Shown here one piece after another: positions 25,061-34,152 of a DNA stretch of 41,795 nucleotides (positions are counted from its first letter, which is position 1; each line of letters starts with the position of its first letter). This stretch comes from Halioglobus sp. GTDB lineage: Bacteria; Pseudomonadota; Gammaproteobacteria; Pseudomonadales; Halieaceae. The DNA is taken from positions 1 through 41,795 of the forward strand of contig JABSPW010000010.1 of the NCBI GenBank assembly GCA_013214285.1, read 5' to 3'. Made by a program: the position numbers and the translations under genes. The notes under the pieces are model-generated. The model had not been told where the DNA came from, searched no databases, and saw nothing but the letters and a program-made list of their open reading frames with translations.

Positions 25061-25566
25061 CGGTATTATGCCCGCTTAATCGGGCGTGCGGGCGATGGTG
25101 GATTTTCCTATGATCGACGGTAACAGGGCAGTGATAAGGCGAGCCGGGAAGGCCCATCCCGCGACGGTATCGCTTGCTATGCTGAGCAGGCATGTGGGTG
25201 GTGCCAAGCACTAACAACCAGAGGACAGGGGTGTAGCCCGGCACATCAGGACAAGCGCATGTCTGTAAGCAGTTGATGTGCCTGAGTCTGCTGTGCCCCT
25301 AGGACGTTTGGGAGGCAGGCAGATGATTGCACTCTTTTTTGAGTTCACGCTGTTCTTTCTCGTACTGTTCTTTGTTGTGCCGGGGCTGTTTCTATCCCTA
25401 AACAGCTTGCATAATCATGTGCAGCAACAGAGACATGCGGCAGTGTGGAGGCTGGTTCCACCGGGTTGAAGGCGTTGTCGGGCCCCCGCAGGGCCGGCCT
25501 GCAGCACCACCCTAAACTACCTGGCGTCATGGGTCAGACCGGTCACCTTGAAGGTAAGGCATCGCG
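25061..25566. other. Intergenic region with little coding signal
   Basis: 506 bp between the broken hydrolase gene and the end of the acyl-CoA synthetase gene. It holds only the possible small membrane protein at 25323-25469. No RNA gene, insertion sequence or terminator is evident. Confidence 0.5.
25323..25469 (+). CDS. Possible small membrane protein
   Basis: A 48-residue frame beginning with ATG at 25323, preceded by GGGAGGCAGGCAG as a good ribosome binding site. The first 27 residues (MIALFFEFTLFFLVLFFVVPGLFLSLN) form one strong hydrophobic segment, followed by a polar tail with several Gln, Arg and His. No family is recognised and no homology could be checked; it may be chance. Confidence 0.35.
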   Translation: MIALFFEFTLFFLVLFFVVPGLFLSLNSLHNHVQQQRHAAVWRLVPPG

Positions 25567-27249
25567 TCATTCTTCAGTCAGCTGCAGCGCCGCATCGCCT
25601 GACAGCACGTTTTTCATGATCTTGCCTGCTGCATTGCGGGGCAGAGGTTGCTGCTGCACATGCCATTGACTAGGGATCTTGAACGCTGCCAGATGCGCAC
25701 GGCAGAAGTCCTCAAGCCCCTGCATATCGGCGTCCCAGGCCGCGTTGACCACGAGGATGGCCTTGACCTCTTGCCCCATGTCGGGGTGCGGAACTCCGAT
25801 CACGGCGGCTTCGATAATGGTCGGATACAATTCCAGGCAGTGTTCTACTTCGACCGGATAAATATTTTCCGCGTTGCGCAGGATGAGGTCGCGGGCCCGG
25901 GTATTGACGTAGAGGAGTGCTCCCTCGAAGTGCCCCATATCGCCCGTGCGCAGCCAGCGACCCGGGGCGATTGCTTTCGCGGTGGCCTTCGGATTACGCC
26001 AGTAACCGAGCATGATGCAACTGCCGCGAATGCAGATCTCGCCCTGTTCACCAGCAGGTAGTGCATCATTGTTGTCGTCACGAATGGTGATGTCCACACC
26101 GGGGAACACCCGACCAACCGAATTGGGGTGGGCCTCTAGCAGTTCGCCCCAGTTGTGTGTACCGACACCAGAGGACTCGGTGAGACCATAACCAAGCGCC
26201 ATGCGACCGCCACTACCACTAAATGCCGTTGTCATGCGCCGCTGGGTTGCCTCACTGGTTGGCGCGCCTCCAGACCCTAACCGGCTGACGCTGGAGACGT
26301 CGTAGGTATTGAAATCGGGATGGTCCATGACGCGGGCTGCCATGCTGCCCAGCGACGGCCAGGTGGTGACTTTCTCTGCCTCGAGCAGCTTCAGCACTTT
26401 TTCGGGATCAAAGCGGCCCAGGGTCCATACGGTCTTCATGCCGACCGCGAGACTGGTTATCACGCCGGTGAATAGACCGGACAGATGGAACAACGGTGCG
26501 GAGAACAAGCCACAATTGGGCAGTGAACTGCCCTCCAGGGACGCGCCTGCCTCCGCTTCCATCAGCATCATACGAAAACCGCTGAACACGGCGGAGGCGA
26601 GAAAAGTAATCAGGCAACGGTGACTGATGAGTGCGCCCTTGGAGCGGCCAGTAGTCCCACTGGTATAGAGGATCAGGGCGGGGTCGTCCTCGGCGATAGC
26701 GCATTCCGGTAGCTCCGGCGGCGCAGCGGAATCCCAGCCTCGTTCCAACGCTGCGTAGTCCTTCTCGATACAGATAACTGGGCAGGGCAGCGCGTCATCC
26801 GCGATGCGGGCGAGCCGCTTGCGGTCACCCACTAGCAGTTTTGGGTCTGCATCTACAAGCGCGTGGAGAATTTCTGTTCGCTCCCACCAGCCGTTGAGTC
26901 CAACGCAAATAGCGCCGATGCTCACGCTGGCCCAAAAGGTGATGATCCACTCGGGGTGGTTGTCTGCCAATATCGCCACCCGGTCTCCAGGTTTCACCCT
27001 GTACTGGTTGCGCAGGGTACTCGCTACCGCGCTAACGCGCGCGCGGTGCTCGCGAAAAGTGATGCGCTGCCCCTCGCAAATAATGTATTCATTATCCCCG
27101 TGGTTGGTCGAATTTATCAGGATCTCGCGCAGGGAGCGGTCGCGGTTTTTGAATACCTTGATGTGCTCACCTAGCACTTCTTCATAGACGATTTCAAAGG
27201 CACCGCCAGGGCCGATCAGTTCCGCCTCGATGTCATCTACCGATCGCAT
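25567..27249 (-). CDS. Acyl-CoA synthetase (AMP-binding enzyme)
   Basis: A 560-residue ANL-superfamily ligase that activates a carboxylic acid to its CoA thioester with ATP. The P-loop YTSGTTGRSKG lies at 195-205. Later come the motif LGYGLTESSG, RGSCIMLGYWRNP, the hinge WLRTGDMGHFEG, RDLILRNAENIYPVEVE, and a C-terminal PRNAAGKIMK with the catalytic lysine. GAGGAG eight bases before the ATG at 27249 supports this start. It is 24 bp downstream of the VOC gene, in the same minus-strand operon as the four-domain fusion. The substrate is probably a medium to long or cyclic acid, from the neighbours; specificity is not readable by eye. Confidence 0.93.
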   Translation of the reverse strand: MRSVDDIEAELIGPGGAFEIVYEEVLGEHIKVFKNRDRSLREILINSTNHGDNEYIICEGQRITFREHRARVSAVASTLRNQYRVKPGDRVAILADNHPEWIITFWASVSIGAICVGLNGWWERTEILHALVDADPKLLVGDRKRLARIADDALPCPVICIEKDYAALERGWDSAAPPELPECAIAEDDPALILYTSGTTGRSKGALISHRCLITFLASAVFSGFRMMLMEAEAGASLEGSSLPNCGLFSAPLFHLSGLFTGVITSLAVGMKTVWTLGRFDPEKVLKLLEAEKVTTWPSLGSMAARVMDHPDFNTYDVSSVSRLGSGGAPTSEATQRRMTTAFSGSGGRMALGYGLTESSGVGTHNWGELLEAHPNSVGRVFPGVDITIRDDNNDALPAGEQGEICIRGSCIMLGYWRNPKATAKAIAPGRWLRTGDMGHFEGALLYVNTRARDLILRNAENIYPVEVEHCLELYPTIIEAAVIGVPHPDMGQEVKAILVVNAAWDADMQGLEDFCRAHLAAFKIPSQWHVQQQPLPRNAAGKIMKNVLSGDAALQLTEE

Positions 27250-27273
27250 GCATCCGTCTCCTCGCTTTATGTG

Positions 27274-27735
27274 TTATCCGCTGGGCAGCGCGTTGGGGTC
27301 ACCGGGGGCCTGCAATAATTCAATGCGCAGCCCATCCGGGTCAGTGACAAATACGGCGCTGGAGTGCCAGTCTGGGTTGTCTACCCGCGTCTCTGCTAGG
27401 ACCGTTCCGCCCGCTTCTTCCACCCTCGTTATCGTTTCATCGATCTTCTCAACGCGCAGCGACAAGTGGGTAAAACCGAGTCGATTCATTGGGCAGGGGA
27501 CTGCATCCTGGCGATGTCCTGCGGTCGGATAGTACAGCAGCTCAAGTCGGGTGCCATCTCGTTCCAGGTAAACCGCTTGCAACGCGCCGCCCTCAATTGC
27601 GAGTAACTGCGCTGACTGCTGACCCTGCACCGTTAGCCGCGAGAGTTCCTCGAAACCCAGCGTGCGGTAAAAGCTTACCGAAGTTGCCAGGTGTGACACG
27701 CAGATGCCGATATGTGATAGCCGTTGTATGCTCAT
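27274..27735 (-). CDS. VOC-family (glyoxalase-like) metalloprotein
   Basis: A 153-residue vicinal-oxygen-chelate protein with two beta-alpha-beta-beta-beta units. Metal ligands expected for the family are present: H8 (LSHIGICV), E65 (TRLELLYYP), H90 (GFTHLSLRV) and E139 (GLRIELLQ). The family includes glyoxalase I, methylmalonyl-CoA epimerase and extradiol dioxygenases; an epimerase or a lyase-type role would suit this operon but is not shown. A GGAGG lies eight bases before ATG 27735. It is between the fusion gene (51 bp) and the acyl-CoA synthetase. Confidence 0.9.
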   Translation of the reverse strand: MSIQRLSHIGICVSHLATSVSFYRTLGFEELSRLTVQGQQSAQLLAIEGGALQAVYLERDGTRLELLYYPTAGHRQDAVPCPMNRLGFTHLSLRVEKIDETITRVEEAGGTVLAETRVDNPDWHSSAVFVTDPDGLRIELLQAPGDPNALPSG

Positions 27736-27786
27736 CCACTTGGCCTCCAGGGTGGAATTGTGCCGCCTGCAACGGGCGGGCGTTAG

Positions 27787-30700
27787 TCAGGCGACAATGT
27801 CGCCTATTTTTCGAAAGTGTTCGACGGCGTCAGGTGGCAGTACCGGTGGCTCCTTGCCCACCGCGTAACAACCCAGCATGATCTCCGCGGAGCGTTCAAT
27901 GATCTCGACCATATCCGCCGCCCGGCGCAGGTCGCGGCCCGCGACGACCAAGCCGTGATTGACCAATAGGCAGGCCCATTCGTTCGCCATGGCTGCTGCT
28001 ACCGCCTCCGCCAGCGCTGCGGTACCGGGCAACATAAAGGGTATTCTTGGAATATTACCGAAAAAGGCCGCTTCCGTGGAAATGGGTAGGAAGTCCAGAC
28101 CGCTATTGGCGAGGATGGTCGCGTTGGGCGCATGGGCATGGATAACCGCGTTGGCCTCTGGTTTGCGGGCAAGAACGGCCGTGTGCATGCACCACTCGCT
28201 GGAGGGGGAACGCGCACCAGGGGTCAGTGATCCACCGTCAAGGCCGATACGCACCATCATGTCGGTTGTAAGACTCCCTTTGAACACGCGGCTTGGGGTA
28301 ATCCAGATCTCTTCGTCGGTTTCTGGGATGCGTGCACTGATATTTCCGCCGGTCGCAGTAATCACCTGTGAGTCGAACAGTTCCTGCAGAACATCCAGCA
28401 GTTCTTCTCGAACATCACCGGTCGCGACGGTCTCAAATATTGCGTCGCCACTGGCCGTACCGATGCTGGAAAGATCCCCCGGGTCCCCGGTCGCAGTCCG
28501 GGCGGCGGTATAGATACGTTCCATGTCGTGCTGTATTTCTTGCAGAGTCATCGCTTTGCCCGCATCGCCGACGAAGGACAACTCGCCGTTCATGGCGGAT
28601 TCCATGGGGTCAATGGTGCCGGTGAACATACCATCGATGATCTCGCCGCGCATTGCGAGTTGGACGTCTGCGGGGTCGTCTGGTGGCCCGATCGCACTCA
28701 GCACTTTGTCCTGTCTCAGTGACAGATAGAATTGCAATCCCAGGTCGTGGACGTTGAATTGCAGTGTAACATCTTGCTGCACAGTGAATGCGTTAAGGGA
28801 GGGATCGGCGGCCATGTCCGCGCAAAACTTTTCCAGGATTATGCGCATGGTGTCGATCACTGCCTTTGGTGCGCCCGTCTCGGCAGTGGATCGCTCCGGC
28901 ATCTTTTTGTGTTTAACCGTTTTTGTATCCCGTTGCAGATCGGACACAGCTGGCCCGCTCTTCTTCAGCAGCCGCGTCAATTCTGTCTCATCCGGCTGCG
29001 GCTTGACACTTTGCCAGTCAAAGGTTTTCAGCACCTCGGGGTTCAACACATTGCGCGGCGAGCCACCTTGCAGCAGCTGCAACAAGGCGGTGGTGATACT
29101 CTCACCTTGGTGATTTGCCACCTCCACTGTATTGCCTGCGCAGTGTGGTGTTGAGATGACCGCCGGGTGTTGCACCAGGGGGTGATCGAAGCCGGGGGGT
29201 TCGACCGCAAAGGTATCGAGGCCAGCGCCCGCAATTGCACCGGTCTCCAGTGCATTAATCAGTGCCTGCTCATCGATGAGAGCTGCGCGCGCGGTATTGA
29301 TAAAAAAGGCCCCCTGTTTCATCCGTGCAAATTGTTCGGCGCCAATCATGCCGGAGGTCTGTGCTGTCACCGCGGCGTGCAGGCTGATCACATCGCTCTT
29401 TGCCAGCAGAGTATCGAGGTCGGTGAGCCGACATCCCGCCAGTGCCGCCTGCTCGGCGGTGATGAATGGGTCGGCCACGAGTAGCTCTACGTCGAAGCCC
29501 GCCAGCCGCTGTGCAACGGCCTTACCGACCGCACCAAGACCGATCAGGCCTACGGTTTTGTGCCACAATTCATTGCCCTGGAACTGGCTAAACGCCTGTC
29601 CCATCTTGCCCATATTACCTGCGGTGCAGTCCTGCTGTTGCAGGAACTGTGTTGCCTTGGGCAGCTTGCGTGCTAGGTTGATCATCAGGGCCACTGCGAG
29701 GTCAGCAACCGCCACCGCATTGCGGCCCGGTGCAAATAGGACGGGAATGCCGAAGGCAGTGCAGGCGTCCACATCCACATTCACCGCATCGCCGCGACAC
29801 GCGGCCACGACGCGCAGGTCAGGCAACTGCTGCAGGGCGTTGGCGTCGAGTATATCCACCTCTGTGACAAATACCTGCTTTCCCTGTAACGCCTTGACCA
29901 GTTCGGCGCCGGTTAGCAACCGCTTCATTTCGCGGAAACTGGCGTACTCAACGGTCATGTGCGCGCCTAAACGCTTGAGAGACTGGTCGTCAAAAGAGGC
30001 GGCAACCAGCGCCTCGAGATGCGCCGCCCCACTGACGAGCTCTCTTGTAGCTTGCGGTTCTTTCAGCACCCTCGGCATCAGGTGTTCAATACCGATCGGT
30101 GAGGTATGGTTTTCAGCCTGCTCGCGATAGCGGAACCAGGTGTCGTATAGTTGTTGATTGACCTCGTGTAAACGGTGCTCCGGGTTGAACTGTCCGCGCG
30201 GTGTTGATAGCGCGTCGCACGCGGCGCTGAAATTCGCAAAGGTACCGCCGGCGACACCGCCGCAAAGCGCCGCACCAAGAGCGGCGGTCTCGTGACTGGC
30301 GGGCAGGCTTACCTCCCGTGCAACAATATTGGCCAGGATCTGCGCGAACACGTCGCTGCGCGACATGCCCCCACACAGTGTCAGGGCGGCCTTGTCCGCG
30401 ACGGCGTCTGTCTTCCCGAGCACTGAATCCAGTTGTTCCAGGTTGGCGCGGACGCCACAAGCGCAACCTTCTATCAGCGCGCGGGCGAGGTGACGTCGGG
30501 GGTCTGGGTCATCTTGCCCACCGATGTGGCTCATCGTAATGTGGCCCACTGGCATAGACGGCGAACGCATATTAGTGACATCGGCTCCCAGTGTTGACAG
30601 CATGCCGGCCGCGCCCGGTTCAGATCGGGCAGCTTCTGCTAGCAGGCGCAGTTCCGGTTCCGGAGCATCGGGAAACAGCACTCTGGCCATCAGACTGAAA

Positions 30701-31620
30701 GAAAATCCCATGCCGCCGCCATTGCTTTCAAGCACCCAACGGTCTGGCACGATATGGTAACTACCCAGTGATTTTCCTTTCAGGTCATAGGTGGGCTGTG
30801 CTAAAACTGTTTGAACCGGAGCGGTTGTCCCTGCCACGACGGCTGTTTCGCCGGCCCTGATTACCCCTGCGCCTAGCAAACTGCACTGCGTGTCGCCACC
30901 GCCCATGCCGACGGTGACCCCGGCCTCCAGCCCGATGTCTGCTGCGGCCTCGGCGGACAACTTGCCGATAGAGCTGCCGGCGTCAATTACCGGAGGGAAA
31001 ATATTTCTGGGCAGTTGCAACGCGTCTATCGCTGACCAGCACCAGTCTCTTTCTGTGAGGTGGAACAAACCTGTCGCGCTGGCCTGCGTCGGATCTATGG
31101 CGCGCGCACCGCACAATTTGAAATTCAGCCAGTCGCCGATTCCAAACAGTGTTTCGACCGTTTTGAAAGCGTCCGGCTGTTGGTTGCGTAACCACAGGAG
31201 TCGGGCCGATGCGTGCAGGGGCAGGGGCCAGCAACCGGTTTCCTCCAGCAGCTGCTGTCCCAGCTTTTCTGCCACCTCGAAGTATTCACCCGCCGCACGT
31301 GCGTCGCGATTGTCGAGGCACAGCACGGGACCGCCATTGGCGTTCAGCGCCACAGTTGCGAAGCGCATGGCGGAGACGGCAATGCCGGCGACAGCGGCCG
31401 GGTCGAGGCGCGCTTTTTGTGCGGCGTCTTGACACGCCGTGCCGACGATACCCCAGACCGTATCCAGATCGACGTTGTAGCCTGTGCCGAAGGTGCCTTC
31501 CGCGGGCGGGAAGCTCCAGGCGCTTTGGGCGCTGACCCGTGCGCCGGATAACCGGTTAGCCAGAATACAGCGTGCGCCGCCGCCGCCCAAATCAATGCCC
31601 ATCAACCATGGCTTGTTCAT
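27787..31620 (-). CDS. Four-domain fusion: FGGY sugar kinase, 2-hydroxyacid dehydrogenase, SCP2, class II aldolase
   Basis: A 1277-residue protein. Residues 4-495 are an FGGY-type kinase (ATP site GIDLGGGGARCIL, 8-20; catalytic D243 in GMGGGDTQCS; ETAALGAALCGG at 444-455). Residues about 556-865 are a D-isomer-specific 2-hydroxyacid dehydrogenase: GLIGLGAVGK (691-700), catalytic R778 (NTARAALID), E807 (LDTFAVEPP) and H826 (TPHCAGN). Residues about 920-1035 form an SCP2 sterol-carrier domain (GELSFVGDAGKAM). Residues about 1068-1250 are a class II aldolase (GGNISARIP; H1161 and H1163 in HAHAP; H1222 in NHGLVV; E1142). All sites look intact. I recall M. tuberculosis Rv0727c-Rv0728c-Rv0729 encoding the same three enzymes separately, without SCP2. 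The likely reactions are phosphorylation, oxidation and aldol cleavage of a polyol-like chain, perhaps on a lipidic carrier. ATG 31620 has AAGGG upstream; the longer frame runs into the Rieske gene. Confidence 0.9.
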   Translation of the reverse strand: MNKPWLMGIDLGGGGARCILANRLSGARVSAQSAWSFPPAEGTFGTGYNVDLDTVWGIVGTACQDAAQKARLDPAAVAGIAVSAMRFATVALNANGGPVLCLDNRDARAAGEYFEVAEKLGQQLLEETGCWPLPLHASARLLWLRNQQPDAFKTVETLFGIGDWLNFKLCGARAIDPTQASATGLFHLTERDWCWSAIDALQLPRNIFPPVIDAGSSIGKLSAEAAADIGLEAGVTVGMGGGDTQCSLLGAGVIRAGETAVVAGTTAPVQTVLAQPTYDLKGKSLGSYHIVPDRWVLESNGGGMGFSFSLMARVLFPDAPEPELRLLAEAARSEPGAAGMLSTLGADVTNMRSPSMPVGHITMSHIGGQDDPDPRRHLARALIEGCACGVRANLEQLDSVLGKTDAVADKAALTLCGGMSRSDVFAQILANIVAREVSLPASHETAALGAALCGGVAGGTFANFSAACDALSTPRGQFNPEHRLHEVNQQLYDTWFRYREQAENHTSPIGIEHLMPRVLKEPQATRELVSGAAHLEALVAASFDDQSLKRLGAHMTVEYASFREMKRLLTGAELVKALQGKQVFVTEVDILDANALQQLPDLRVVAACRGDAVNVDVDACTAFGIPVLFAPGRNAVAVADLAVALMINLARKLPKATQFLQQQDCTAGNMGKMGQAFSQFQGNELWHKTVGLIGLGAVGKAVAQRLAGFDVELLVADPFITAEQAALAGCRLTDLDTLLAKSDVISLHAAVTAQTSGMIGAEQFARMKQGAFFINTARAALIDEQALINALETGAIAGAGLDTFAVEPPGFDHPLVQHPAVISTPHCAGNTVEVANHQGESITTALLQLLQGGSPRNVLNPEVLKTFDWQSVKPQPDETELTRLLKKSGPAVSDLQRDTKTVKHKKMPERSTAETGAPKAVIDTMRIILEKFCADMAADPSLNAFTVQQDVTLQFNVHDLGLQFYLSLRQDKVLSAIGPPDDPADVQLAMRGEIIDGMFTGTIDPMESAMNGELSFVGDAGKAMTLQEIQHDMERIYTAARTATGDPGDLSSIGTASGDAIFETVATGDVREELLDVLQELFDSQVITATGGNISARIPETDEEIWITPSRVFKGSLTTDMMVRIGLDGGSLTPGARSPSSEWCMHTAVLARKPEANAVIHAHAPNATILANSGLDFLPISTEAAFFGNIPRIPFMLPGTAALAEAVAAAMANEWACLLVNHGLVVAGRDLRRAADMVEIIERSAEIMLGCYAVGKEPPVLPPDAVEHFRKIGDIVA

Positions 31621-31789
31621 CGGTTCAACCCTTGCCAAAAACACTGTGTTGCCTGTGACAGGACGTCGCATGTTATCATCAGACAAGCGTCTTATAAACA
31701 TGGCAACCCGGCTGGGTCCTGGGCTATACTCTGCCATAACAGAACTGCGTAGACCCGATCCCGGTTGGTCTGCCGAGCGAGACCTTTTT
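31621..31789. promoter_or_regulatory. Divergent promoter region between the fusion and Rieske genes
   Basis: 169 bp that must hold promoters for both directions. It contains an odd dyad CCTGT-G-ACAGG at 31652-31662. No regulator gene is adjacent. The shared spacer suggests co-control of the fusion operon (-) and the Rieske-amidohydrolase operon (+); this is inference. Confidence 0.4.
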
Positions 31790-32734
31790 ATGAATGAGCG
31801 CATACCACTGCCCCTGCCTTTTGGCTGGTTCAGGCTGGCCGAATCGAAGGACTTGTGCGCCGAAGAGGTAAACACTGTGCAGTACCTGGGACAGGAATTC
31901 GTCCTGTTTCGCGGTGAGGACGGTGAAGCCCACGTGGTCGACCCCTACTGCCCCCATCTTGGGGCCCACCTTGGCTACGGCGGCAAAGTCGAAGGTGGGG
32001 GCATACGCTGCCCCTTCCACCACTGGAAGTTTGACGGGAATGGCCAGTGTGTGGAAGTGCCCTATGCCAAGCGCATCCCCGCGCGTGCCCAGGTTAAGGC
32101 GTATCCCACCTGTGAAAGAAATGGCATTATTTTTTTCTGGCACCACCCTTTCGGTGATGAGCCCAAGTGGCAAGTCCCGGAGGTGCCAGACTGGTGTGCA
32201 GAGGGATGGATGGAGCCGATCTATCATACGGCGCGCGTGCGCAGTCATCCGCAGGAAATGGCCGAGAATGTCGTTGACTCACCGCATTTTCACTTTGTGC
32301 ACGGCACGCCTGATATCCCTGAGAAGACGTTTACCTTCGACGGCCATATTATGCGCGCTTATCAAGGTTTGACATTCACGACACCGGACGGTGAACTACA
32401 GGGCAGCGTGAATATCGAATCGCATGGCGGCAGTATAGGTATTACCCGCTTCAAGGGCATTGGCGAAACGCTCATCATTGTCACCGGTACGCCGGTTGAT
32501 CACGAGTATCATGAGACGACCATGCGTTTCAGTTTCAAAATTCTCGATGAGGGTCTCGAGGCGACCCGGGGTTTAGCGAAAGCATTTATCGGCGAGGTGA
32601 CGCGCCAGCACGGTCAGGACGTGCCCATCTGGGAGCACAAGAAGTTTCATCAGAACCCGGTATTGTGTGATGGCGATGGTCCAATTCACCAGATCAGGAA
32701 GTACTATCAACAGTTTTACGCAGAGTCCGCGTAG
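31790..32734 (+). CDS. Rieske non-heme iron oxygenase
   Basis: A 314-residue oxygenase alpha-type subunit. The Rieske cluster ligands are C54-P-H56 and C74-P-F-H77 (CPHLGAH and CPFHHW). The mononuclear iron motif D163-x2-H166-x4-H171 is in ENVVDSPHFHFVHG, and the helix before it starts SHPQEMAENVVD. The architecture and length resemble the KshA/steroid 9-alpha-hydroxylase and cholesterol-desaturase group rather than ring-dihydroxylating alpha subunits with a beta partner; no beta-subunit gene is adjacent. It inserts oxygen using electrons from a reductase not seen in this window. ATG 31790 is chosen because the frame further upstream overlaps the divergent fusion gene. An amidohydrolase gene follows after 20 bp. 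Confidence 0.92.
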   Translation: MNERIPLPLPFGWFRLAESKDLCAEEVNTVQYLGQEFVLFRGEDGEAHVVDPYCPHLGAHLGYGGKVEGGGIRCPFHHWKFDGNGQCVEVPYAKRIPARAQVKAYPTCERNGIIFFWHHPFGDEPKWQVPEVPDWCAEGWMEPIYHTARVRSHPQEMAENVVDSPHFHFVHGTPDIPEKTFTFDGHIMRAYQGLTFTTPDGELQGSVNIESHGGSIGITRFKGIGETLIIVTGTPVDHEYHETTMRFSFKILDEGLEATRGLAKAFIGEVTRQHGQDVPIWEHKKFHQNPVLCDGDGPIHQIRKYYQQFYAESA

Positions 32735-32754
32735 GCGGGCCGGAATGTCGTGCG

Positions 32755-33981
32755 ATGAATAACGATCCGTATATTTGTATCACTGCAGATGCCCATGCGG
32801 GGGCATCCATTGCCGCCTATCGTGACTACCTGGAGGCGAAGTACCTAGATGACTTCGATACATGGCGCGGCAGTTATAAGAATCCCGCCAAGAAGCACGT
32901 CGGCGCCAAGAAAAATAAGAACTGGGATTCCGATGCGCGTCTGTCCGACCTACAAAGCGACGGGGTGGTGGCGGAAGTGATTTACCCGAACACGGTACCG
33001 CCCTTTTATGATGGGGCTTTTCATATTTCGGCGCCGCCATCGCCAGAACAGTATGAGCATCGTTTGGCGGGGATTCGCGCCCACAACCGTTGGCTCGCGG
33101 AGTTCTGTGCCGAACAGCGGGAACGCCGCGCCGGTATTGGACTCATCCACCTGAATAATATCGATGATGCAATCGAGGACGTCCAGTGGATTGCAAGGAA
33201 TGAGCTGCGCGGCGGTGTCTTGCTGCCTCTCCCATCACCTTCTGAAACGCACCTTAAGCCACTTAACCACCCGGATTACGATCGTCTGTGGGCGGCACTG
33301 CAGGATGCGAACCTGGTCATGAACCAGCACTCGGGCCAGGGATCACCTACCTATGAAGGTGGCCAGGGTTCCAAAGCGCTCTGGGCTATGGAAATGTCTT
33401 TTTTTATTCAGCGCGGCTATACACACTTGATCATGGGCGGTGTGTTCGAGCGCTTCCCCAAGCTACGCTACATACTGACGGAATCCGGTAGTGCGTGGGC
33501 ACCAAAGCTGATGAAACAAATGGACGCTATGTACCTCGCTTGGAAGGCGGGTTACATCGGTGAGATTGACACATCAAAAGATGTGGCGCCGCCGGAGCTA
33601 CCCAGCTTCTATGCCAAGCGCAATTGTTGGTATGGTGCGAGCTTCCCCTCCATAGCTGACGTCAAGGGCAGAGACACGGTGGGCGTAGACAAGGTGCTAT
33701 GGGGCAGTGACTATCCACACCACGAGGGCTGCTATCCCTATTCCCGAGAGAACATGCGCTTTGCCTTTTCGGATATTGATGAGAAAGAGGTGCGTATGAT
33801 GTTGGGGGAAAATGCTGCCGCGCTGTATGGCTTCGACCTTGAGGCGCTGAAACCGCTGGCGGAGGAAGTGAATATCCTCCCTGCGGATGTGCGTGTGCCT
33901 CTGGATGAGATTCCCGCTGACTCCACCTGTATCACCTTTCAGCGTGCCCGCGCGATGGAGTTCCTGGCCGCGAAAACCTGA
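32755..33981 (+). CDS. Amidohydrolase-family (PF04909) protein
   Basis: A 408-residue TIM-barrel metal-dependent hydrolase or decarboxylase. The first metal motif D11-A-H13 is present in ITADAHAG, with a later MNQHSGQGS (about 190-198) and LWGSDYPHHEG (near 318-328), which is the Asp of the site. The fold is that of ACMSD-like enzymes. It begins 20 bp after the Rieske oxygenase gene and could act on that product, for example hydrolysing a ring-opened or hydrated acid. Its residues are close in type to the other two amidohydrolases in this window, but the sequences are clearly different, so they are not recent duplicates. Substrate unknown. Confidence 0.88.
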   Translation: MNNDPYICITADAHAGASIAAYRDYLEAKYLDDFDTWRGSYKNPAKKHVGAKKNKNWDSDARLSDLQSDGVVAEVIYPNTVPPFYDGAFHISAPPSPEQYEHRLAGIRAHNRWLAEFCAEQRERRAGIGLIHLNNIDDAIEDVQWIARNELRGGVLLPLPSPSETHLKPLNHPDYDRLWAALQDANLVMNQHSGQGSPTYEGGQGSKALWAMEMSFFIQRGYTHLIMGGVFERFPKLRYILTESGSAWAPKLMKQMDAMYLAWKAGYIGEIDTSKDVAPPELPSFYAKRNCWYGASFPSIADVKGRDTVGVDKVLWGSDYPHHEGCYPYSRENMRFAFSDIDEKEVRMMLGENAAALYGFDLEALKPLAEEVNILPADVRVPLDEIPADSTCITFQRARAMEFLAAKT

Positions 33982-34152
33982 TCAATGCGATGCGTCAGGT
34001 GCAGCGTTCTCGAGTCAGGCGAATGTGTGTGAAGAAGCCTCCTGGTTTACGCCAAAAAGCGCCGCTCATGCGTAGGCACGATGGGCGAGGTCGCATATAG
34101 ACGTTAACAGGCCTTTTATAGTCAGGGTTTCTCGCTGGGGGGTGTTGGCGGG

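Noticed and set aside
31484..31789. A 102-residue N-terminal extension of the Rieske oxygenase.
   Set aside because: It is antisense to the 5' part of the kinase gene, and the Rieske domain begins right after ATG 31790.
31621..31875. An 85-residue N-terminal extension of the four-domain fusion.
   Set aside because: It overlaps the 5' end of the Rieske gene on the other strand, has no family match in composition, and the kinase ATP site starts right after ATG 31620 with AAGGG upstream.
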